Source of the DNA: Myxococcus llanfairpwllgwyngyllgogerychwyrndrobwllllantysiliogogogochensis
Lineage (GTDB): Bacteria; Myxococcota; Myxococcia; Myxococcales; Myxococcaceae
DNA length: 42,364 bases
Reading direction: 5' to 3'
Assembly (NCBI RefSeq): GCF_006636215.1
Contig: NZ_VIFM01000076.1
Span: 1-42,364 of the forward strand
Shown: piece after piece, positions 34,101 to 41,721 of the stretch
Numbering within the stretch: the stretch's first letter is position 1
Layout: each line of letters begins with the position of its first letter
Notes under the pieces: model-generated
The model's database searches: none
Told to the model about the DNA's origin: nothing
Seen by the model: the letters and a program-made list of their open reading frames with translations, nothing else
Made by a program: the position numbers and the translations under genes

Positions 34101-35884
34101 TGCTCCGCGTGCGGCCGGGTGCGGGCTTCAGTCGCACGGGAGAGTGGGACTACACCGTGGCGCCGGGCTCGCTTCCGGACCTGCGCGCGCTCCTCGGTGC
34201 GCTGCGGGATGCGGGCAGGCTCCCCGACACCGTGTTGCATCTCTGGAGCCTGACTCCGGACGTCCCCGCGTCCTTCGCGCAGGTCCAGGCGAGCGGCTAC
34301 TTCACGCTCGTCGCGCTCGCTCGGGCGCTCGTCGAGTTCGCGCCCGAGCGGCCCTGCACCGTCTGGGTGGTGTCCAACCACGTCCACGACGTGACAGGCG
34401 ACGAGTCGCTCCGCGCCGACAAGGCCACGCTGCTCGGCCCCTGCCGGGTGATTCCGCAGGAGCACCCGAGCCTGCGGTTCCATCACGTGGACGTGGTGAC
34501 GGGCCCGGCGGCGAGCCTCTCTTCCACCGGACTCCGGGCCCTCCGCGCGGAGCTGCGTTCGGTGCCCGCGGAGACGGTGGTGGCGCTGCGGGGTCCGCAT
34601 CGCTGGGTCCAGTCCCTGGAGCCACTGCCGCTGCCCGATGCGCCCACACCCCACCCAAGCGCGCGCCCTGGAGGCGTGTACCTGCTCGTCCATGGGCTGG
34701 GCGGCCTGGGCGCGATGAATGGACGCGCGCTGGCCAGCCTGTCGCCAGGAGCGAAGCTCGTCTGCCTGGAGCCCCTGGGCTTTCCGTCACGCGACACCTG
34801 GGACGCTCACGTCGCGAGTCACGGTGAGACCGAGGCCTGGACGCAGCGGATCCGCCGGGCACGGCAGTTGGAGGCCCTGGGCGCGGAGGTGGTGGTGCTC
34901 CCCGTCGACCTGACGCGGCAGGAGTCGCTGCGCGAAGCCGTCGACACGGCCGTGGCCCGCTTCGGTGCGCTCCACGGCGTGGTGCATGCGGCGTGGCTCC
35001 CGAAAGACCAGGTGGCGCGACTCGTCTCCGAGACGGGGCCCGAGGAGAGCGCCTGGCATTTCGACCCGCGCGCGCGAGGGCTGGCCCTGTTCGACGCGGT
35101 GCTGGGTGAGCGTGCGCTGGACTTCCGCGTGGTGGCCTCGTCCATCTCCGCGGTGCTCGGCGGCATGGCCACGGTCGCGCACACGGCCGCGAGCGCTTGG
35201 CAGGACGCCTTCGCCCAGGCCGCGTCACATGAAGGCCGGCGGTGGTTGAGCCTGGGTTGGGACGTGGTGAAGGTAGAGGACTACGGCGCGCACCCGGGCG
35301 CACGTGGCGAGGCGCTGGACCGCCTGGCGCTCTCTCCCGAGCAAGGCGCGGAGGCCCTGAGCCGCGCGCTCGCGCATGCCACGGGCCCCTGGCTGGTGGT
35401 GTCCACGCATGACGTGGCCGCACGCCAGTCTTCGGGCTCCCGGGCCTCCGTGTCCGAGGAGCTCCGCGAAGAGCCCGCGGCGCGCCCTCAGCATCCTCGG
35501 CCGTCGAACCTGCGCAGCGCCTACGTGGCGCCCACGACGGACATGGAGCGGACGCTGGCGGACCTGTGGCAGCAGACGCTGGGCGTGGCGCCCATTGGAA
35601 TCCAGGACAACTTCTTCGAGCTGGGCGGTGACTCCCTCATCGCCGTGCAGCTCAGCGACCGGCTCAAGCGGCGGCTCAATGTCAGCGTGCCCGCGTCCAG
35701 CCTCTACGAAGGCGTCACGGTGAAGGCCCTCGCGGCGTTGCTCCAGCCTCCCGAGGCGGGACCGGGCTCGGCGAACAGCGAGGCCGACGAGCGCGAGTCC
35801 ACCGTCCAGCGCCGCAAACAGAACCTCCAGCGTCAGCGCTCTCGCCGACGCGCGGACGACGAAGAGCCGGAGGACGGCGACTGA
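31193..35884 (+). CDS. PKS2: type I module KS-AT-inactive KR-ACP
   Basis: A 1563-residue module. GTG at 31193 is preferred because AAGGAG (31179-31184) is eight bases upstream; GTG at 31184 overlaps that site. KS: Cys184 (SACSTSL), His320, His360. AT: PGQGSQ, Ser634 (GHSIGEYVAAC) and the malonyl signature HAFH 730-733, so malonyl-CoA is the likely extender. The KR is present but degenerate: the NADPH turn reads V1166HGLGGLG instead of TGG, the catalytic Tyr is His1330 (VAHTAAS), the Asn is Ser1334, and the Lys of FRAKV is Arg (FDPRA). Only the Ser (1317) remains, so a beta-keto group should persist. ACP Ser1481 (GGDSL). The C-terminal tail is basic, then acidic. Twenty-one bp follow PKS1. Confidence 0.92.
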   Translation: MDVKQPADIDDADLAIIGMSGRFPGARDTAEFWANVRGGVESIRFFTPEECLAAGVAPELVEDPDFVRAAAVLPEPESFDATFFDMPPREAELTDPQHRVFLEVCWEALEHAGYSPRDYPGAISVYGGATLNTYLLMNLARNPRVLESVEPVQVNIGNGTDFLATRVSYKLNLRGASHAVQSACSTSLVAVHLACQSLLNGECDMALAGGASVNVSFLHGYRHAEGGMASPDGRCRPFDAKARGTLFGSGAGVVLLKKLRNAVRDGDTVHAVIKGSAINNDGALKAGYTAPGIEGQSQVVAEALAASGLDADSIGYVEAHGTATPLGDPIEVEALTRAFRSSTQRRRFCALGSVKGNVGHLDAAAGITGLIKTALAVKHGELPPSLHYERPNPAIDFDGSPFYVNATLKPWPAGALPRRGGVSSFGVGGTNAHVVLEQAPRSLDSAAPRRAWQLLPLSARTASALEASTKRLAEALKSQPDAKLADVAWTLQAGRQRFAQRRFVLARSVGDAVEVLSTTGDARVHTEAQDAVERPVAFLFPGQGSQHVGMGRALYDAEPVFRAEVDRCAELLKAHLAGRDLREVMYPKSGEPAEHEKTLARTEFTQPALFTLEYATARLWMSWGVKPAAMLGHSIGEYVAACLAGVFTLEHALQLVAARGRLMQSLPSGSMLAVPLSEDEVRPYLGTELSLAAVNAPMQCVASGPTEAVEKLKRQLDEAGVRSHVLVTSHAFHSAMMDPILEAFTARAAAVTLRPPTLPFVSNVTGTWITTEQATSPKYWAQHLRGAVRFADGLHALLSDPKRVVLEVGPGQVLSRLTRRYPDTTPGRPVLASMPTPQDTVATDAPPLAYTTLGGLWQAGVTVDWRGFHGEERRHRLPLPTYPFERQRFWVEPDTKPHAEAAPVTTETLGVPLAQAPMERWFHAPSWKRAPLAPGRTAKATHPRVWLVLEDESSPTEALLTPEPGEERMVLRVRPGAGFSRTGEWDYTVAPGSLPDLRALLGALRDAGRLPDTVLHLWSLTPDVPASFAQVQASGYFTLVALARALVEFAPERPCTVWVVSNHVHDVTGDESLRADKATLLGPCRVIPQEHPSLRFHHVDVVTGPAASLSSTGLRALRAELRSVPAETVVALRGPHRWVQSLEPLPLPDAPTPHPSARPGGVYLLVHGLGGLGAMNGRALASLSPGAKLVCLEPLGFPSRDTWDAHVASHGETEAWTQRIRRARQLEALGAEVVVLPVDLTRQESLREAVDTAVARFGALHGVVHAAWLPKDQVARLVSETGPEESAWHFDPRARGLALFDAVLGERALDFRVVASSISAVLGGMATVAHTAASAWQDAFAQAASHEGRRWLSLGWDVVKVEDYGAHPGARGEALDRLALSPEQGAEALSRALAHATGPWLVVSTHDVAARQSSGSRASVSEELREEPAARPQHPRPSNLRSAYVAPTTDMERTLADLWQQTLGVAPIGIQDNFFELGGDSLIAVQLSDRLKRRLNVSVPASSLYEGVTVKALAALLQPPEAGPGSANSEADERESTVQRRKQNLQRQRSRRRADDEEPEDGD

Positions 35885-35925
35885 GTCGTCGCGGCTCCGC
35901 CTCGACCTCCCCGCGCCCTCACCCC

Positions 35926-37218
35926 ATGCGAGCCATCCTCACCAACTTCGGAACCCTCGGCGACATCCAGCCCTTCGTGGCGCTGGCCGTCGAGCTGAAG
36001 CGCCACGGCCATCAGCCCGTGCTCGCCGCCGCGCCCTCGTACCGCGCGCTCGCGCAGCTCCATGACCTCGACTTCATCCCGGTGGGTCCCGACCTGAGGG
36101 CGGCGCAGAGCGGCATCACCCAGGCGATGATGGGGAGCCCGGACGTCGTGCACTCCGCCGGAGGCATGCTCCAGCTCTTCCAGCCGCTCGTGGAGTCACT
36201 GCCCCGCATGTTCGAGGACCTGCGCGCCGCGTGTCGGGGCGCGGACGTGCTCATCAGCGGGCGCGTCCAGCCCGCCGCGCGCATGGTGCATGACCTGACG
36301 CACCTGCCTTTCGTCACGGTGCTGGTGGAGCACAGCGGCAGTGGTGGTGGCGGCCCGGCCTTCCAGGCGGCCGTGCGCGGACTGGTCAATCCCCTGCGCG
36401 AAGCCCACGGCCTGCCGCCGCTGGACAATCCGCTGGTGGATGGCCTCTCGAATCAGCTCGTGCTCACCGCGCTGAGCCGGCACGTGCGGCCTCCCGCCGC
36501 GGACCTGCCGCCGCACCACCACACCGTCGGGTACTGCTTCCTCGATGAGCCGGGCTTCACGCCGGACGCGGAGCTCGCCGCGTTCCTCGCGGAGGGCGAA
36601 CCTCCCGTCTGCATCACCTTCGGCAGCATGACGCACGCGGACCCGGAGGCGCTGACGGAGGCGCTGGTACAGGCCACGGTGCGCTCGGGACGACGGGCCC
36701 TCATCCAGCACGGCTGGAGCGGACTGGGGCAGCGCGCCCTCCCGTCGACAGTGAGGGCCTTGGGTCAGGTGCCGCACGCCTGGCTCTTCTCGCGGGTGTC
36801 GTGCGTGGTGCATCACGGTGGCGCGGGGACCACGGGCGCGGCCTTCCGGGCGGGCGTCCCGCAGGTCGTCGTGCCGCACACGTATGACCAGTTCACCTGG
36901 GGCGAGGTCGTCCAGGAGCTGGGTTGTGGAGGCGCGGCGCTTCCCATCGGGGAGCTGAACGCGGAGCGACTCGGGGATGCGCTGAGCACGGTGCACGCTC
37001 GCGCGGACCTCCAGGCGGCAGCGGCGCGGCTGGGCGAGCAGCTCCGCGCGGAGCACGGAACGATGAAGGCGCGTCACCTCCTCGAGGACCTGGTCCGTCG
37101 AGTAGGGCTCGCCTCGGACTCAGGCACCGAGAACGAGGCGGACGCGGATGACGAGGGGCGGCAACAGCGCCGGCGGATGGCGCTGAAGCAGCAGCGGGCG
37201 AGGAAGGTCGAAACTTGA
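35926..37218 (+). CDS. GT1-type glycosyltransferase with megasynthase-like C-terminal tail
   Basis: A 430-residue glycosyltransferase of the UGT/GT-B (MGT/sterol-glucosyltransferase-like) family, transferring a sugar from a nucleotide donor. The N-terminal Rossmann half starts RAILTNFGTLGDIQPFVALA; the donor-side half has CITFGSMTH and the nucleotide-sugar motif HHGGAGTTGAAFRAGVPQ followed by PHTYDQFTWGEVV. The domain ends near residue 405. The last ~25 residues are an extra acidic, then Gln/Arg-rich tail, RQQRRRMALKQQRARK, which strongly resembles the NRPS1 tail (KRQQQRARKQG). The gene is within the operon between PKS2 (41 bp gap) and PKS3 (20 bp gap). Glycosylation while the chain is still carrier-bound is a reasonable inference; sugar and acceptor are unknown. 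Confidence 0.88.
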   Translation: MRAILTNFGTLGDIQPFVALAVELKRHGHQPVLAAAPSYRALAQLHDLDFIPVGPDLRAAQSGITQAMMGSPDVVHSAGGMLQLFQPLVESLPRMFEDLRAACRGADVLISGRVQPAARMVHDLTHLPFVTVLVEHSGSGGGGPAFQAAVRGLVNPLREAHGLPPLDNPLVDGLSNQLVLTALSRHVRPPAADLPPHHHTVGYCFLDEPGFTPDAELAAFLAEGEPPVCITFGSMTHADPEALTEALVQATVRSGRRALIQHGWSGLGQRALPSTVRALGQVPHAWLFSRVSCVVHHGGAGTTGAAFRAGVPQVVVPHTYDQFTWGEVVQELGCGGAALPIGELNAERLGDALSTVHARADLQAAAARLGEQLRAEHGTMKARHLLEDLVRRVGLASDSGTENEADADDEGRQQRRRMALKQQRARKVET

Positions 37219-37238
37219 GCGGGACTTTGGAGAGAGAC

Positions 37239-40200
37239 ATGGCCACGGATTCTTCCAACGCGGACACCACGGGACTGGAGATCGCCATCGTCGGCATGGC
37301 CGGGCGCTTCCCGGGAGCACGCGACCTGGAGGCCTTCTGGCGCAACCTGCGGGACGGCGTGGAGTCCATCAGCTTCCTGACGGACGCGGACCTGGAGGCG
37401 AGCGCGTTGGACACGGCCGCCATCCGCTCGGACCCGAACTACGTGAAGGCCGCCGCCGTCCTGGAGGACGCGGACCTCTTCGACGCGGGCTACTTCGGCG
37501 TCACCCCCAAGGAAGCGGAGGTGATGGACCCGCAGCAGCGTGTCTTCCTGGAGTGCGCCGTGGAGGCCCTGGAGCACGCGGGCTACGACGCCGAGCGCTA
37601 CAAGGGCCGAATCGGCGTGTACGCCGGCGCGCGCACGGACACGTACGTCTTCAACCTCTTCTCCAACCCCGCGGCGCTGGGTGGACTGGACCCGTTCGAG
37701 ATTGGCCTGGGCAATGACCTGGCCTTCCTCACCACGCGCGTCGCTCACCGCCTCAACCTGCGCGGGCCCGCGTACTCCGTGCACACCGCGTGCTCCACCG
37801 CGCTGGTCGCGTTGCACCTGGCGGGACAGGCCCTGCTCGCGGACGAGTGCCGGATGGCCATCGCGGGCGGCGTCGCCATCAACGTCCCGCAGAAGGTGGG
37901 CTACCTGTATCAGTACGGCGGCATCGCCTCGCCGGACGGCCACTGCCGCGCCTTCGATGCGAAGGCGGCGGGCACCATCTTCGGCAGCGGCATCGGTCTG
38001 GTGGTGCTCAAGCGCCTGGAGGACGCGCTGGCCGACGGCGACACCATCCATGCGGTCATCAAGGGCTCCGCCATCAACAACGACGGCGCCGTGAAGGCCA
38101 GCTTCACCGCGCCCAGCGTGCAGGGCCAGGCCACCGTCATCAAGGACGCCCTCGCCGCGGCGGAAGTCTCCGCCGACACGATTTCCTACGTGGAGACGCA
38201 CGGCACCGGCACCGCGCTGGGAGATCCCATCGAACTGCGCGCCCTGACGAAGGTGTTCGGCGCGAAGGCGAAGGGCCGTCGCACGGTGCCCATCGGCTCG
38301 GTGAAGACGAACGTGGGCCACCTGGACGCGGCGGCCGGCAGCGCGAGCCTGCTCAAGGCCATCCTCGCGATGAAGCATCAGCAGCTTCCGCCCAGCCTCC
38401 ACTTCGAGTCCCCCAACCCGCAGATCGACTTCGACAGCGGCCCCTTCTACGTGAACACCGCGCTGCAGCCCTGGCCGCGCGGCAGGACGCCCCGGCGCGC
38501 GGGCGTCAGCTCGTTCGGCATCGGCGGCACCAACGCGCACATCGTCCTGGAAGAAGCACCTCCCGCGCCGTCGGCTTCGACCGGACGCCCGTGGGAGTTG
38601 CTGGTGCTCTCCGCGCGCAGCCACACCGCGCTCGACTCGGCCACCGCTCGGCTCGCGCAGCACCTGGAGTCCCAGCCGCAACAGGCGCTGGCGGACGTGG
38701 CGTACACGCTCCAGGTGGGCCGAAAGGCCCATGCGCACCGTCGGGTAGTGGTGGCTCGCGACGGGCAGGATGCCGTGCGCGTGTTGCGCATGGCGGAGCC
38801 CCAGCGCGTCCTCTCGGGCACGCACGAGACGGGCAACCGCCCCGTGTCCTTCCTTTTCTCCAACGCCGGAGCGGAGGCTCCGCTGGAGTCGCTGTACCGC
38901 TCGGAGCCCGCCTTCCGCGCGGAAGTGGACCGCTGCGCGGAGCTGCTCCAGTCGCGGCTCGGCGTGGACCTGCGCGCCGTGCTGTATCCGGAGGACGGGA
39001 GCCATCCCAGCCGCTCCGGCCCGGTGAGCGCCGCCGCGGGCTTCGTCGAGCCGTATGCCCTGGCGCGCCTGTGGATGTCATGGGGCGTTCAGCCCGAGTC
39101 GATGCTCGGTGAGGGCACGGGCGCGTGGATCGCCGCGAGCCTCGCGGGCACGCTCCCGCTAGAGGAAGCCCTCTCGTTGGTGGTCGCCCGAGGCGAGGGC
39201 CGCGAGCTGTCACCGAGCGCCTCCACGCTGAAGGCGCCGGAAGTGCCGCTCTACTCTCTCGCCACGGGCGCCCTGCTCACCGCCGCCGAGGCGACTCGAC
39301 CGGAGACGTGGAAGGACGCGGCGAGCCGCGCGCCGCGCCTGGACGACGCGCTTCGTGAGCTGGTGAAGGAGCCGTCGCGCGTCGTGCTCGCGATGGGGGC
39401 CACGGGGCCGCTCGTCGAGCGGGCGCGCGCGTTGGCGGGAAGCACGGGGACGCGCTCGGTGCGAGGCTGCCTGCCCGCGGCTGGAGACAGCCAGCCCGCG
39501 CCGGTGGCGGTGCTCGGCACGCTGGGCCAGCTCTGGCTGGAGGGCGTGGAGGTGGACTGGGAAGCCGTGAGCGAGGGCCGTGTCCTGCGCCGCGTGCCGC
39601 TCCCCACGTACCCCTTCGAGCGCCAGCGCTACTGGGTGGCTCCGGGCACGCGCGTCGAGGCCACGCAGGCACAGGTGCCGCAGGGCAAGCTGGTGGACAT
39701 GGCGGACTGGTTCCACGTGCCCGCCTGGCATCGCACGGCGCCCGTGGCCCTGGACCGCAAGGCCCTGGCCGAGCGTCGCTGCTGGGTCGTCTTCGTGGAT
39801 GGACTGGGCGTCGGCGAGGCTTTGTGCCGTCGACTGGAGGAGTCAGGACAGGACGTGGTGAGCGTGCGCCAGGGGAGCGCGTTCATGCGAGACGCCGCGC
39901 GCCGCTACGCTCTCGACCCGCGTCTGCGCGGTGACTACGCCACGCTGTGGAAGGACCTGGCGGACCAGGAGCTGAGCCCGTCCGTGGTGGTCCACCTGTG
40001 GAGCCTCGCCTCGTCGGGCGAGGACCTCCCGGGGCCCGAGCTGTTCCGCAAGGTCCAGGACACGGGCTACTACAGCCTCCTGCACTTGGGGCAGGCGCTC
40101 GCCCAGGGCGACACCTCCCGCCCCGTGCGGCTGGAGGTCGTGACGGACCGGCTGCATGACGTCGCGGGCGAGGGCACCGCCCTCCCGGAGAAGGCCACGC

Positions 40201-41609
40201 TGCTGGGGCCCTGCAAGGTGATTCCGCAGGAGCAGGAGCACGTCACCACGCGCTGCATCGACTTGATTGCCCCCGAGCCTCGGAGCGCGGGCGTGGAGAA
40301 GCTCGCGGAGCGCCTGCTGGCCGAGTTCAGTCAACGCACGCGTGACGCGGTCGTCGCGTGGCGCTCCAACCAGCGCTTCACGCAGACCCATGCGCCGCTC
40401 CGCCTGGAGCCCTCGGGAGAGGCGCACGCGCCGCTGCGCGAGCAGGGCGTCTATCTCATCACCGGAGGCCTTGGCGGCGTGGGCCTGATGCTCGCCAGGC
40501 ACCTGGCGCAGACCCTCAAGGCACGGCTCGCGCTGCTGGGCCGGACCACCCTGCCGGCGCCGTCCGAATGGGATTCGTATCTGGCCACGCACCCGGAGAC
40601 TGACGCGGTGGCCCAGCGCATCCTCCGCGTACGGGAGCTGGAGCAGAGCGGCGCGCAGGTGATGGTGGTGGGCGCGGACGTCGCGGACGCCCAGCAACTG
40701 GAGGCGGCGGTGACGCAGGTGGAGGCCCGCTTCGGCGCGTTGCATGGCGTGCTCCACTGCGCGGGCGTCACCCACGGCCCGTCGCTCTACAACCCGCTGA
40801 CGGAGATTGGTCGGGGCGAGTCCGAGACGCAATTCGGCCCGAAGGTCTACGGCACGTATGCGCTGGAGAAGGTGCTGAGCCGTCGCTCGGTGGACTTCGC
40901 CCTGCTCTTCTCGTCCAACGCCGCGGTCCTCGGTGGTCTCGGCTACCTGACGTACGCGTCCTCCAACCTCTTCATGGACGCCTTCGCGCAAGCCCGCTCC
41001 GGAGGAACTGGGACTCGCTGGGTGAGCGCGTCGTGGGACCCGTGGCCGGAAGAGACGAAGCACACCCACGTGCGCACCAGCATGGACCAGTACGCCATGA
41101 CGCCCCAGGAAGGCGCCGAGGCCGTCCGTCGCCTGGTGACGCTCGGCGTGGATGGACACGTCATCGTCGCCACCGGAGACCTGGCCCAGCGCTGGAAGCT
41201 TTGGATTCAGCGCGACACGTCCCAGCCCACGTCGGGTGCGCGGGCGGCCGGCAAGCCGCGTCGCGCGAAGACGCCCTTCGTGGCGCCCGCGAGCGAGCTG
41301 GAGAAACAGCTCGCGGCCATCTGGCAGGAAGTCCTCGGCGTGGACTCCGTGGGCCTCAACGACAACTTCTTCGACCTGGGAGGCCACTCGCTGCTGGCCA
41401 CGCGCGTGGCCGGACGCCTGCGCACCCAGTTCGAGTTCGACATTCCCCTGGCGAAGCTCTTCGAGGCCGCCACCGTGGCCTCTCTCGCGAAGCTGGTGGC
41501 CGACCACCAGACCGCGCTCGAAGAGGCCGCCAGTCAAGCCGCGCTCGAGGAGCTGTCCAACCTCAGCGACGAAGAGATTGAAGCCGAGCTGGCGCGACGC
41601 TCGCGCTAG
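37239..41609 (+). CDS. PKS3: type I module KS-degenerate AT-KR-ACP
   Basis: A 1456-residue module. ATG at 37239 has GGAG six bases upstream; a TTG at 37215 overlapping the glycosyltransferase stop is an alternative. KS intact: Cys185 (TACSTAL), His321 (THGTGTALGDP), His361. The AT remnant spans only ~536-745 (about 210 residues against ~294 in PKS1). GHSxG reads G-E625-G626-T-G, so the catalytic Ser and adjacent His are gone, PGQGSQ is FSNAGAEA, and the part carrying the HAFH-type specificity loop is missing. KR looks active: T1075GGLGGVG, Ser1226, Tyr1239, Asn1243 and Lys in FGPKVYG. ACP Ser1384 (GGHSL). The C-terminal LSDEEIEAELARRSR is a different docking tail, probably matched to the NRPS2 N-terminal helix. 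Malonate must come in trans, or no extension occurs. Confidence 0.92.
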   Translation: MATDSSNADTTGLEIAIVGMAGRFPGARDLEAFWRNLRDGVESISFLTDADLEASALDTAAIRSDPNYVKAAAVLEDADLFDAGYFGVTPKEAEVMDPQQRVFLECAVEALEHAGYDAERYKGRIGVYAGARTDTYVFNLFSNPAALGGLDPFEIGLGNDLAFLTTRVAHRLNLRGPAYSVHTACSTALVALHLAGQALLADECRMAIAGGVAINVPQKVGYLYQYGGIASPDGHCRAFDAKAAGTIFGSGIGLVVLKRLEDALADGDTIHAVIKGSAINNDGAVKASFTAPSVQGQATVIKDALAAAEVSADTISYVETHGTGTALGDPIELRALTKVFGAKAKGRRTVPIGSVKTNVGHLDAAAGSASLLKAILAMKHQQLPPSLHFESPNPQIDFDSGPFYVNTALQPWPRGRTPRRAGVSSFGIGGTNAHIVLEEAPPAPSASTGRPWELLVLSARSHTALDSATARLAQHLESQPQQALADVAYTLQVGRKAHAHRRVVVARDGQDAVRVLRMAEPQRVLSGTHETGNRPVSFLFSNAGAEAPLESLYRSEPAFRAEVDRCAELLQSRLGVDLRAVLYPEDGSHPSRSGPVSAAAGFVEPYALARLWMSWGVQPESMLGEGTGAWIAASLAGTLPLEEALSLVVARGEGRELSPSASTLKAPEVPLYSLATGALLTAAEATRPETWKDAASRAPRLDDALRELVKEPSRVVLAMGATGPLVERARALAGSTGTRSVRGCLPAAGDSQPAPVAVLGTLGQLWLEGVEVDWEAVSEGRVLRRVPLPTYPFERQRYWVAPGTRVEATQAQVPQGKLVDMADWFHVPAWHRTAPVALDRKALAERRCWVVFVDGLGVGEALCRRLEESGQDVVSVRQGSAFMRDAARRYALDPRLRGDYATLWKDLADQELSPSVVVHLWSLASSGEDLPGPELFRKVQDTGYYSLLHLGQALAQGDTSRPVRLEVVTDRLHDVAGEGTALPEKATLLGPCKVIPQEQEHVTTRCIDLIAPEPRSAGVEKLAERLLAEFSQRTRDAVVAWRSNQRFTQTHAPLRLEPSGEAHAPLREQGVYLITGGLGGVGLMLARHLAQTLKARLALLGRTTLPAPSEWDSYLATHPETDAVAQRILRVRELEQSGAQVMVVGADVADAQQLEAAVTQVEARFGALHGVLHCAGVTHGPSLYNPLTEIGRGESETQFGPKVYGTYALEKVLSRRSVDFALLFSSNAAVLGGLGYLTYASSNLFMDAFAQARSGGTGTRWVSASWDPWPEETKHTHVRTSMDQYAMTPQEGAEAVRRLVTLGVDGHVIVATGDLAQRWKLWIQRDTSQPTSGARAAGKPRRAKTPFVAPASELEKQLAAIWQEVLGVDSVGLNDNFFDLGGHSLLATRVAGRLRTQFEFDIPLAKLFEAATVASLAKLVADHQTALEEAASQAALEELSNLSDEEIEAELARRSR

Positions 41610-41668
41610 CCCGCACTGAATTTCAGCCGGGCCGAGCAGGACACGTCATCGGCCCCCCGCAACCTTCT

Positions 41669-41700
41669 CCTCCGCCCTGGGTCCCCCCGGGTCGCGGAGG
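41669..41700 (+). promoter_or_regulatory. Strong intercistronic hairpin between PKS3 and NRPS2
   Basis: CCTCCGC (41669-41675) pairs with GCGGAGG (41694-41700), and inside it CCTGGG (41676-41681) pairs with CCCGGG (41686-41691, one G-U) around a TCCC loop. It lies in the longest gap of the operon, 22 bp before the NRPS2 start, with no U tract. It may act as an attenuator, RNA-stability element or partial terminator. Confidence 0.5.
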
Positions 41701-41721
41701 CCCCGAAGTTGGAGTCCAGCA

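Noticed and set aside
29492..34693. A 1733-codon open frame on the minus strand
   Set aside because: It lies wholly antisense to PKS1/PKS2, has no conserved motif and is rich in Arg/His/Gln/Val, as expected for the mirror frame of GC-biased codons.
26609..41609. DH or ER domains in the PKS modules
   Set aside because: The region between AT and KR holds only linker and the KR structural part; no HxxxGxxxxP or ER nucleotide-binding motif was seen in addition to the KR.
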